A stretch of 64,000 bases of DNA from Pelethousia sp034928145 (GTDB taxonomy: Bacteria > Bacillota > Clostridia > Christensenellales > CAG-138): NCBI GenBank assembly GCA_034928145.1, contig JAYFPE010000007.1, positions 124,001 through 188,000 of the forward strand, written 5' to 3'. Below, piece after piece: positions 43,597-51,107 of the stretch. Within the stretch, counting starts at the first letter, position 1. Every line of letters starts with the position of its first letter. The notes beneath the pieces were generated by a model. That model was not told the origin of the DNA and did no database searches. It saw only the letters and a program-made list of their open reading frames with translations. A program made the position numbers and the translations under genes.

Positions 43597-43633
43597 AGTG
43601 TAGCATATCCCCAGATACATGTCAACGATGTAT
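43597..43633 (-). promoter_or_regulatory. Promoter and operator-like repeat of the TRAP/transketolase operon
   Basis: On the minus strand TTGACA (43625-43620), 17 bp, TACACT (43602-43597). An inverted repeat ATACAT-N7-ATGTAT (43615-43633) covers the -35 element and would be a good site for the GntR or DeoR regulator encoded in the locus. The leader is about 125 bases and AT-rich, with nothing else recognised. Confidence 0.7.
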
Positions 43634-43675
43634 ATTTTTTGTGAACAAATGGGCCTCTTTTGTGTGCGCAAGAAA

Positions 43676-43708
43676 AAACCGCCCCAGGCGAAAAGCCCAA
43701 GGCGGTTT
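43676..43708 (-). terminator. Terminator of the MarR/heterodimeric exporter operon
   Basis: On the minus strand AAACCGCC / GGCGGTTT with an inner GGGC/GCCT stem, followed by a run of T. It stands 16 bases after the exporter stop codon. Confidence 0.8.
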
Positions 43709-43723
43709 ATGCGGTGAATTTGA

Positions 43724-45607
43724 TTATTCGAGCTCAAACGCGCCGGTGTAGAGCTGGTAGTATTTGCCCTGTTCCTCGATCAGGTGCCGGTGGCTGCCGC
43801 GCTCGATGATGCGGCCATGCTCGAGCACCATGATCACGTCGGAATTCTGCACGGTGGAGAGGCGATGGGCGATCACGAACACCGTGCGGCCCTTCATAAG
43901 CGCGTCCATGCCGCGCTGCACGATAGCCTCGGTGCGGGTATCGATGGAGGAGGTCGCCTCGTCGAGGATCATCACCGGCGGATCGGCCACAGCCGCCCGG
44001 GCGATAGCGAGCAGCTGACGCTGGCCCTGGGAGAGGTTGCTGCCGTTGCTCAAAAGCATGGTCTGGTAGCCCTCGGGCAGGCGGGTGATGAAATCGTGCG
44101 CGCCAGCAAGCTGCGCGGCGGCGATGCAGGCTTCGTCCGTGGCTTGTAGGTTGCCATAGCGGATGTTGTCGAGCACCGTGCCCGTAAAGAGGTTGGTGTC
44201 CTGCAGCACCATGCCGATGGCGCGGCGCAGATCCGCCTTTTTGATCTTGTTGATGTTGATGCCGTCGTAGCGGATCTTGCCATCCGCAATGTCGTAAAAG
44301 CGGTTGAGCAAATTGGTGATGGTGGTTTTGCCCGCGCCGGTCGCGCCCACAAAGGCTACCTTCTGGCCGGGCTCGGCAAAGAGGGTGATATCGTGCAGCA
44401 CCGGCTTGCCTTCCTCATAGGCAAAATCCACCTCCTGCAGGCGCACGTCGCCGCAGAGGCGGGTATAGCGAACGCCGCCCTCACGAAGGGGCTGCTTCCA
44501 GGCCCAAAGGCCGGTATGCTCGGCGCATTCCACCAGCTCGCCGTTTTCCTCCCTGGCGTTGACGAGGGTGACGAGGCCGTTATCTTCCTCGGGCGTTTCA
44601 TCGAGAAGCGCAAAGATGCGATCCGCCCCGGCGAGGCCCATGATTACCGCGTTAAGCTGCTGGGATACCTGGTTGATGTTGCCCGAGAACTGACGCGTCA
44701 TGTTTAAAAAGGGCACCACGATGCTGATGCTGAAGGCCAGGCCGGAAAGGCTGAGGTTCTGCGCCTTGATCAGCAGGAAGAAACCGCCCGCCATAGCCAC
44801 CGTAACATAAATGAGGTTGCCTATGTTGTTGAGGATGGGGGGCAGGATATTGGCAAAGGTATGCGCCTGCTCCGAATCCTTGAACAATTCGTCATTCACG
44901 GCGTCAAAGCCCGCTTTGCTCTCTTCCTCATGGCAGAAGACCTTAACCACCTTCTGGCCGTTCATCATCTCCTGGATGTAGCCCTCGGTCTTACCCAAGG
45001 CCTGCTGTTGGCGCATGAAATACTTAGCGGAATTACCGCCGATTTTTTTTACCACGGCTAGCATGAAGAATACGCCGCAAAGCACCACAAGGGTCATCCA
45101 CACACTAAAATAGAGCATGATGCTCAAAAGGGTGAGTACCGTGACGCCCGAGATCAAAAGCTGGGGCAGGCTCTGGGAGATGAGCTGGCGCAAGGTGTCG
45201 ATATCATTGGTATAGTGGCTCATGATATCGCCGTGGGGGTGCGTATCAAAGAAGCGGATGGGCAAGCCCTCCATTTTATAGAAAAGCTTTTCGCGCATCT
45301 TTTTGAGCGAGCCCTGGGTGATGACCGCCATCGCCCGGCTGTAGGTGAAGGAGGAAATAAGGGCCAATACATAGAAGCACGCGAGGATGGCTACCAGCCG
45401 GAAGATCTGCGGCCCCACGGTTGCCCAATCGCCGCCCTGGTTCTGCTCGAGCACGGCGATGACATTCTGCATAAAAATCGAGGGGATGGCCGAAACAGCA
45501 GCCGAAAACACAATGCAAACAAGCACCAGCGGCAGCGCCACCGGGTAAAAGGCAAACAGCATGGAGAGCAGCCGCTTCACGGTTCCTTTTTTATACATGG
45601 GCCTCAT
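43724..45607 (-). CDS. ABC exporter half-transporter, catalytically complete half
   Basis: A 627-residue type IV ABC exporter: six membrane helices in the first ~330 residues and a nucleotide-binding domain at the end. Walker A GATGAGKTT, signature LSQGQRQL, Walker B MILDEATSSID and H-loop VIAHRLSTVQ are all standard. An insert of ~50 residues (MEEDNGL...VRYTRL) lies between the membrane and ATPase domains. Its start overlaps the other half-exporter gene by four bases. Together they should form an asymmetric heterodimer of the BmrCD/LmrCD type, which extrudes drugs or lipophilic compounds. Confidence 0.88.
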   Translation of the reverse strand: MRPMYKKGTVKRLLSMLFAFYPVALPLVLVCIVFSAAVSAIPSIFMQNVIAVLEQNQGGDWATVGPQIFRLVAILACFYVLALISSFTYSRAMAVITQGSLKKMREKLFYKMEGLPIRFFDTHPHGDIMSHYTNDIDTLRQLISQSLPQLLISGVTVLTLLSIMLYFSVWMTLVVLCGVFFMLAVVKKIGGNSAKYFMRQQQALGKTEGYIQEMMNGQKVVKVFCHEEESKAGFDAVNDELFKDSEQAHTFANILPPILNNIGNLIYVTVAMAGGFFLLIKAQNLSLSGLAFSISIVVPFLNMTRQFSGNINQVSQQLNAVIMGLAGADRIFALLDETPEEDNGLVTLVNAREENGELVECAEHTGLWAWKQPLREGGVRYTRLCGDVRLQEVDFAYEEGKPVLHDITLFAEPGQKVAFVGATGAGKTTITNLLNRFYDIADGKIRYDGININKIKKADLRRAIGMVLQDTNLFTGTVLDNIRYGNLQATDEACIAAAQLAGAHDFITRLPEGYQTMLLSNGSNLSQGQRQLLAIARAAVADPPVMILDEATSSIDTRTEAIVQRGMDALMKGRTVFVIAHRLSTVQNSDVIMVLEHGRIIERGSHRHLIEEQGKYYQLYTGAFELE

Positions 45608-47343
45608 TGCTCCTCACCTGCCTTGTTCTGGGATTCGTATACCTCGCGGTAGATCTCGTTATGCTGTAAAAGTTCGGCGTGGGCGCCGATGTCCACGATG
45701 CCGCCCTTATCCATGAGGATGATGCGATCCGCATCCTGCACAGAGGCCACGCGCTGGGCGATGATGATCTTGGTGGTATCCGGGATATAGGCGCGCAAAG
45801 CGTTGCGGATCTTGGCATCCGTTTGGGTATCCACGGCGCTGGTGGAGTCATCCAATATGAGGATCTTCGGCTTTTTGAGCAGCGCGCGGGCAATGCACAG
45901 GCGCTGCTTCTGCCCGCCGGATACGTTGGCGCCGCCCTGCTCAATGCGGGTATCGTAGCCATCGGGGAATCGCGAGATGAAATCATCCGCCTGGGCCAGC
46001 CTGCAGGCCTCCCGCAGCTCTTCATCCGTGGCCTCCGGGTTGCCCCAGGCCAGGTTTTCCTTGATGGTGCCGGAGAAGAGCAGGTTGTTTTGCAGCACCA
46101 TGGATACCTGGTTGCGCAGGGCCTCGATATCGTAGGCGCGCACGTCCAAACCGCCCACCTTGACCACGCCCTCTGTGGCGTCGTAGAGGCGGGGGATGAG
46201 CTGCACAAGGGTGGATTTGGAAGAACCCGTGCCGCCCAGGATGCCGATGGTCTCGCCGGGGGCTATATGCAGGTCGATATGGTGCAAGGCCATGCGCTCC
46301 GCCTTTTCACTATAGCGGAAGCTCACGCCCTCAAAATCGATGGAGCCGTTCTTTACCTCGTAAACGGGGTGTTCCGGGTTGGTGAGGGTGCTGCTTTCCG
46401 AGAGAACCTCCACGATGCGGCGGGCGGATTCATCTGCGATGGTGATCATCACGAAGACCATCGAGAGCATCATCAGGCTCATCAGCGTTTGGAAACCGTA
46501 GACCAGCAGCGAGGAAAGCTGGCCCACGTTGAAGTTGAGCCCCTGCGTGGTGATGATGGTGTAGGAGCCCAGGGTGAGGATGAATACCATGTTCACATAG
46601 AGGCAGAACTGCATGATGGGGCCGTTGAAGGCCAGGATTTTTTCCGCCCTGGTGAACTCCAGGCGCACATCCTCGGCGGCCTGGTTGAACTTTTGCTTTT
46701 CGTAGTCTTCCCGCACAAAGGATTTGACCACGCGGATGCCCTGGATATTTTCCTCGATGGAGCTGTTGAGGGCGTCATACTTGCGGAAGACCCGCTTGAA
46801 GATGGGGAAGGCCTTGCGAATTATGAAAAACAGACTGATGCCCAGAACAGGGATCACCACCACGAAGACGAACGCCAGCTTGCCACCCATGATAAAGGCC
46901 ATAATGATGGCGAAGGTGAGCATCAAGGGGCTTCGTATGGCCGTGCGGATGATCATCATATAGGCGTGCTGCACGTTGATCACATCCGTGGTCAGGCGGG
47001 TAACCAGGGAGGATGAGGAGAATTTATCGATATTCTCAAAGGAAAAGGACTGGATGCCGTAAAACATATCCTTTCGAAGGTTGCGCGCAAAGCCGCTGGA
47101 GGCCGTGGCGCAGGCTGTACCGGCCAGCCGGCCAAAGGTAAGCGAGAGGCTGGCCATGACCAGCAGCAGCAAGCCGTATTTCAAAATGACCTCGATGCCG
47201 CAGCCCGCCTTGATCTGGTTGACGAGCTGGGCCGTAATAAAGGGAATGATGCACTCGATCACCACCTCCAGCGATACATACGCCGGGGCCAGCAGGGAGG
47301 GCTTTTTATATTCCCGTATGCTTTTTATCAGAACCTTCCACAT
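45604..47343 (-). CDS. ABC exporter half-transporter with degenerate ATPase site
   Basis: A 579-residue partner of the exporter half encoded next. Six helices are followed by an ATPase domain whose own catalytic residues deviate: Walker A is GGTGSSKS (Ser for the usual Gly), Walker B LILDDSTSAVD has Asp in place of the catalytic Glu, and the H-loop reads IIIAQRVASVQ (Gln for His). The signature VSGGQKQRL is good. This asymmetry is known from heterodimeric multidrug exporters (BmrC, LmrC, TM287), where one site only binds ATP. A MarR gene 63 bases upstream controls the pair. Confidence 0.9.
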   Translation of the reverse strand: MWKVLIKSIREYKKPSLLAPAYVSLEVVIECIIPFITAQLVNQIKAGCGIEVILKYGLLLLVMASLSLTFGRLAGTACATASSGFARNLRKDMFYGIQSFSFENIDKFSSSSLVTRLTTDVINVQHAYMMIIRTAIRSPLMLTFAIIMAFIMGGKLAFVFVVVIPVLGISLFFIIRKAFPIFKRVFRKYDALNSSIEENIQGIRVVKSFVREDYEKQKFNQAAEDVRLEFTRAEKILAFNGPIMQFCLYVNMVFILTLGSYTIITTQGLNFNVGQLSSLLVYGFQTLMSLMMLSMVFVMITIADESARRIVEVLSESSTLTNPEHPVYEVKNGSIDFEGVSFRYSEKAERMALHHIDLHIAPGETIGILGGTGSSKSTLVQLIPRLYDATEGVVKVGGLDVRAYDIEALRNQVSMVLQNNLLFSGTIKENLAWGNPEATDEELREACRLAQADDFISRFPDGYDTRIEQGGANVSGGQKQRLCIARALLKKPKILILDDSTSAVDTQTDAKIRNALRAYIPDTTKIIIAQRVASVQDADRIILMDKGGIVDIGAHAELLQHNEIYREVYESQNKAGEEQ

Positions 47344-47406
47344 TCCGTTCTTTCCGCTCCTATCATGGGGGCATTGAACCCGCCAAACTTATCGGATTTT
47401 TTGCGC

Positions 47407-47862
47407 TTAACGCGGCTGCTCTACGCTCTCGTCAAAAGGCGCTTCCGCTTTGAGCGAGTCAAGGTGCGCTACCAGTTTTCCCAAAATTTCGCCCAGCCGG
47501 GCCTTTTCTTCCGCATTCAGGCAGACGAACATCCGCTTGAGCATGCGGCTGTAATGGGCTTTGGTCTGCAGGGCGCGGCGCTTGCCTTCTTCGGTGAGCG
47601 CCAGCTCGATCTGCCGTTTGTCGTCGCTGCTCTTTGTGCGCTCCACCAGGGCCGCTTCCTCCATTTTTTGCAGGATCTCGCTCAAAGCGCCGGAGCTAAG
47701 CTCCAGCTCGTCTTGCAGTTCCTTTTGCGTAAGGCCGCCCCGCCTTAAGAGCGTTACCAGGATGCGCTGCTGCCCGGCCTTGCCCCCAGTCTGATAATAG
47801 AGAAAATGCCCGCAGGCCCGCAAACGGGTAGCCAGCACATGCTCCTGATGCATGTCCCCCAT
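47407..47862 (-). CDS. MarR-family regulator of the heterodimeric exporter
   Basis: A winged-helix protein of about 151 residues: GGLTQKELQDELELSSGALS (recognition helix) and RTKSSDDKRQIELALTEEG (wing). The start at ATG 47862 follows GAGGTGG; the open frame runs on through the promoter, so the longer form is not real. Two palindromic sites immediately downstream of its -10 box indicate autorepression, lifted by a ligand that the exporter probably removes. Confidence 0.88.
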   Translation of the reverse strand: MGDMHQEHVLATRLRACGHFLYYQTGGKAGQQRILVTLLRRGGLTQKELQDELELSSGALSEILQKMEEAALVERTKSSDDKRQIELALTEEGKRRALQTKAHYSRMLKRMFVCLNAEEKARLGEILGKLVAHLDSLKAEAPFDESVEQPR

Positions 47863-47881
47863 GGTTCCACCTCGGCTTTTA

Positions 47882-47941
47882 CTTGGTACCAAGAAGTTTG
47901 GCACCAAGCGATATTCTACATCGATTGTTTCCATTTTGCAA
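47882..47941 (-). promoter_or_regulatory. MarR promoter with two palindromic operators
   Basis: On the minus strand TTGCAA (47941-47936), 17 bp, TAGAAT (47918-47913). Two related sites follow near +1: CTTGGTGCCAAA (47908-47897) and the perfect palindrome CTTGGTACCAAG (47893-47882). The remaining bases to 48106 show no gene that I accept. Confidence 0.8.
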
Positions 47942-48106
47942 CACTTAAATTGGTCTTACGTGGGCGGCGGCCCTGCGAGGAGGTACGGTTGTAATGGGAA
48001 GTGATCGGGGAAGGCCGAGTTTTTCTCTCCCACACCGAAGCGCGATAGACGCTGCGGCGTTACCGCCGGCGAACGCGGCGCGCCCCTATAGACCTCATAG
48101 GCCGAC

Positions 48107-48140
48107 GCGGCCCCGCGCAGCATGCTATGCGCGGGGCCGC
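48107..48140. other. Large GC-rich hairpin
   Basis: GCGGCCCCGCGCA / TGCGCGGGGCCGC, a perfect 13-bp stem with an 8-base loop just past the exporter reading frame. No T-run follows on either strand, so terminator function is uncertain. Confidence 0.6.
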
Positions 48141-48144
48141 TGCC

Positions 48145-48273
48145 TTATCCGATCGCCGCCCGGGCATAATCCGGATTGGGGCTTAAACCGGCCTCCTTTT
48201 CCATCATCATGCGGACAGACCAAAGCCATTTCACCAAAGGCTGGGCGCCGAGGCCGCTGTTCGCATAGGGCTG
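48145..48273 (-). other. In-frame sense extension beyond the exporter's amber stop
   Basis: Directly after the TAG that ends the exporter gene (48274-48276) the same frame continues for 42 codons to TAA at 48145. It encodes a protein-like stretch starting QPYANSGLGAQPLVKWLWSV and ending PDYARAAIG. It could be the original C-terminus cut by a nonsense mutation, a read-through extension, or the tail of an unrelated deleted gene that happens to be in frame. Confidence 0.45.
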
Positions 48274-50154
48274 CTAACAAGCGCTCGGAAAGCCAGCTCC
48301 CTCGCACGCGGCCCGATCAGGGCTATTGGCGGCGTCATCCAGAACCTGGCGGAACTGGGTCTCGTAGAGTTCGGCGTAAACACCGCCCTGAGCAAGCAAT
48401 TGGCGGTGGTCGCCCTGCTCGACGATGGCCCCATCCTGGACTACGATGATGGCGTCCGCTGCCATGACGGTGGAAAGGCGGTGGGCGATCACCACGCTGG
48501 TGCGCTGTGCCAGAAGAGGGCCGATGGCGGCCTGGATGAGGCTTTCGGAGATGGAATCCAGCGAGGAGGTGGCCTCATCCAGGATCAGCAGGCGCGGGTC
48601 TTTCAGGATGGCGCGGGCAATGGCCAGGCGCTGCTTTTCCCCGCCGGAAAGCTTTACGCCCCGGTTGCCCACGGGGGTATCGTAGCCCTGGGGCAGGGTT
48701 TGAATGAAGCTATGGATGTTGGCCTCGGTGCAGGCGTGCACAAGCTCCGCATCTGACGCCTCGGGCTTGGCATAGAGCAGGTTCTCGCGCACGGTGCCGT
48801 TGAAGAGGTAGCTTTCCTGGGTGACTACGCCGATGTTTTGGCGCAGGTAGGTGAGATCCCAATCCCGCACATCTACGCGATCGAGCGTGATGCCGCCCGC
48901 GTTTACGTCATACAGCCGGGTGATAAGGCTGATGATGGTGGACTTGCCCGCCCCCGAGGGACCGACGATGGCCAGCATTTTGCCTGCCGGCACTTCAAAG
49001 GAAATATCCTTGAGAATAGGGGTATCCGGGTTGTAGGCAAAGCCCACGTGATCAAAGCGCACCATGCCCGCCACGTTTGCGGGGCGCAGGGCGCCCGGCT
49101 TATTCTGCACCTCGACGGGCATGTCGAGGTATTCGAAGATGCGGCTGAAGAGGGCCATGCCGCGGATGAAATCCACCTGCACGCTCAGGAGGGAATTCAC
49201 GGGCTTATACATGCGGGTGAGCAGGGCCACCATTACCGTGATATCGCCCACGGTCAGGTTATCCCAGTTAAGGCGCAGCAGGAGGATGCCGCCCACGAGG
49301 TAGATGAGCATGGGGCCCATTTTGGTAAAGACGCCCAGCGTCATGCGGAACCAGCGCCCGGCCATGCCCTCTTTGATATTAAGGCGGAACATATCCTCGT
49401 TGGCGGCGGCATAGCGGGCGTATTCCCGCTCCTCGCCTGTAAAGAGCTTAACCAATTGCTGACCGCTCACATTCAGCGTTTCGTTGAGGATCTGGTTGAT
49501 CTCGTCATTCTTGGCCTGGGATTGGGCCGTAAAGGCCCATCGCCTCTTACCCACATTTTTGGTGGGCAGGATGAACAGCGGCACGATGACGACCCCCACC
49601 GTGGCCAACAGCCAGTTCTTTTGATACATGGCAATCACCGAGGTGAGCAGAATGGCGAGGTTGGAGAGGGTGTTTGTAAGCGTGCCCGAGATCACGCCCG
49701 CTACGCCCTCGATATCGCTGGTCATGCGGGTGATGGCCTCGCCCTGCTTGCTGCTTACGAAAAAGCGGTGTGAGAGGCTTTGCAGGTGGCCATACATCTG
49801 GTTGCGCATATCCTTGACGATATGGTGGGATACGTAGGTATTCAGATAGCTTTCCAGCACGCCCACCAGATTGGAGGCCACCAGCACCCCAAAGGAAGCT
49901 GCGATCAGCATCGCCAGCAGGCGGAAATCCCCGCCGATGAAGCCCTTGTCGATGATCTGGCCGGTAAGGATGGCGGGCAGCATATCCAGCAGCGCCGCAA
50001 AGAGGATGGCCCCGCCCACCAGCAGCATATAGGGCCAATAAGGCAGGAGGTAGCTAAAGATCCGCTTGAGCAGCGCCTTGGTAATCCTAGGCTGGTTCTG
50101 GCGCTCCTCCTCGGTCATGGGCCTGGGCATCCAGGAACGGCCGCCCGGGCTCAT
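48274..50154 (-). CDS. ABC exporter (MsbA/LmrA-like, canonical ATPase)
   Basis: A 626-residue half-transporter, probably a homodimer since it is alone in its cassette. Six helices (about residues 35-330) are followed by an ATPase domain with Walker A GPSGAGKST, signature LSGGEKQRL, Walker B LLILDEATSSLD and H-loop VVIAHRLSTV, all intact. The end (NSPDRAACEGAGFPSAC) is unlike a normal exporter tail and is followed by in-frame sense codons. The start overlaps the upstream MarR stop by four bases (ATGA). Confidence 0.88.
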   Translation of the reverse strand: MSPGGRSWMPRPMTEEERQNQPRITKALLKRIFSYLLPYWPYMLLVGGAILFAALLDMLPAILTGQIIDKGFIGGDFRLLAMLIAASFGVLVASNLVGVLESYLNTYVSHHIVKDMRNQMYGHLQSLSHRFFVSSKQGEAITRMTSDIEGVAGVISGTLTNTLSNLAILLTSVIAMYQKNWLLATVGVVIVPLFILPTKNVGKRRWAFTAQSQAKNDEINQILNETLNVSGQQLVKLFTGEEREYARYAAANEDMFRLNIKEGMAGRWFRMTLGVFTKMGPMLIYLVGGILLLRLNWDNLTVGDITVMVALLTRMYKPVNSLLSVQVDFIRGMALFSRIFEYLDMPVEVQNKPGALRPANVAGMVRFDHVGFAYNPDTPILKDISFEVPAGKMLAIVGPSGAGKSTIISLITRLYDVNAGGITLDRVDVRDWDLTYLRQNIGVVTQESYLFNGTVRENLLYAKPEASDAELVHACTEANIHSFIQTLPQGYDTPVGNRGVKLSGGEKQRLAIARAILKDPRLLILDEATSSLDSISESLIQAAIGPLLAQRTSVVIAHRLSTVMAADAIIVVQDGAIVEQGDHRQLLAQGGVYAELYETQFRQVLDDAANSPDRAACEGAGFPSAC

Positions 50155-50735
50155 AGATTGATCCCTTCTCCTTCCGGGCCGGCGGATTCGATTTCATGGT
50201 TCTTATGGCCGCCCCGATGCCCGCAGCCACTGTGCGCTCCATGGCTACCGTGACGATCATGGCCGCCATGATGGCCGCCGCAGCGATGGCAATGTGCTTC
50301 GCCGCCATATTCGGCCTCTAAAAAGGCGCTCAGCTTATCGCAGGTGGCGCAAAAGGCGGCGGATTCTTCCTCGCTTAGGCAAGCGGCCAGGCGCTCCGCC
50401 TGGCGCGCGCGCTGCACCTGCCGCTGCGCAAAAGCTTCCCGCGCCTTGTCTGTAGCATGGATGCGCTGTACGCGCGAATCCTGCTCATCCCGCTCACGGG
50501 TGATATCCCCGTTTTCCTCCATACGCTTGAGTAAATCCGTGAGGGAAGAGGGCCGTATATCCAGCCGCCGGGCCAGCTCCGAAGTGCGGATGCCATCTTC
50601 CAGCAGGATCACCTTGAGCAGCTGCAGGCCGCTGTGGGAAATATGCTCCGCCCCGCCGGCAGGGTAGCGGCGCATCATGCGCACCAGGCGCATGATATGA
50701 TCCTGCAGGTCGTATGTATTTTCAGTCTTGTTCAT
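50151..50735 (-). CDS. MarR-family regulator with His/Cys-rich C-terminal tail
   Basis: Winged-helix regulator (SGLQLLKVILLEDGIRTSEL, LDIRPSSLTDLLKRME, RDEQDSRVQRIHATDKAR, ~residues 35-105). After the usual dimerisation helix it carries an extra ~40-residue tail rich in His, Gly and Cys (AHCHRCGGHHGGHDRHG, then SGCGHRGGHKNHE), which looks made to bind zinc, nickel, copper or cobalt. I know no standard MarR subfamily with this tail. It controls, and is coupled to, the exporter gene. Its promoter contains two GGTACC-centred palindromes. Confidence 0.85.
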   Translation of the reverse strand: MNKTENTYDLQDHIMRLVRMMRRYPAGGAEHISHSGLQLLKVILLEDGIRTSELARRLDIRPSSLTDLLKRMEENGDITRERDEQDSRVQRIHATDKAREAFAQRQVQRARQAERLAACLSEEESAAFCATCDKLSAFLEAEYGGEAHCHRCGGHHGGHDRHGSHGAHSGCGHRGGHKNHEIESAGPEGEGINL

Positions 50736-50771
50736 ATTAACTTCCTCCTTTAATTAAATGGGGCAAAATAG

Positions 50772-50824
50772 TTCGGTACCGTACTAACTTTATCCAGTAT
50801 AATACGGTACCGTAATACTGTCAA
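50772..50824 (-). promoter_or_regulatory. MarR promoter with two GGTACC-centred operators
   Basis: On the minus strand TTGACA (50824-50819), 17 bp, TATACT (50801-50796). The perfect palindrome TACGGTACCGTA (50803-50814) fills the spacer and a second copy TACGGTACCGAA lies downstream (50783-50772). A MarR dimer bound there would block polymerase. Confidence 0.85.
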
Positions 50825-50902
50825 GGATAATATTATGGGTGCCGCAAACAGCAGATTTTTGTCAAAACTCTAATTAATTGTAATGCGCCCAAACAAATCG
50901 TA

Positions 50903-50911
50903 TGGTATAAT
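50903..50911 (+). promoter_or_regulatory. Extended -10 promoter for the chemoreceptor gene
   Basis: TGGTATAAT (TATAAT at 50906-50911) without a convincing -35. The leader to 51108 is ~190 bases and contains small hairpins (GGGCGT/ACGCCC near 50937 and CCCGCT/AGCGGG near 51055). I cannot match it to a known riboswitch. Confidence 0.5.
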
Positions 50912-51107
50912 CTGTATGCGCTGGCAGGGCGTCTCTTTTACGCCCGTGGCCGAAAGCGTTCATAAGTCAGGATTCTTAAGGCATTGTGAAAAGATCACGA
51001 TAACCGTTAAAAGGCATAACATCCCGTCCCGGGGCCCGGCCTTCGCATCCGGAACCCGCTTTGCGCTAAGCGGGAGCAACGAAAATGAAAAGAAATGAGG
51101 TTTCCGT

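Noticed and set aside
48274..48276. TAG as a pyrrolysine codon in the exporter
   Set aside because: Nothing in the window suggests a pyrrolysine system, other genes end normally at TAG, and an ABC exporter is not a known pyrrolysine protein.
47994..48449. 151-residue + strand frame across the end of the exporter gene
   Set aside because: It has a fair ribosome site but a Pro/Arg-rich product of no known kind, and it runs antisense into the conserved exporter coding region and through a 13-bp hairpin.
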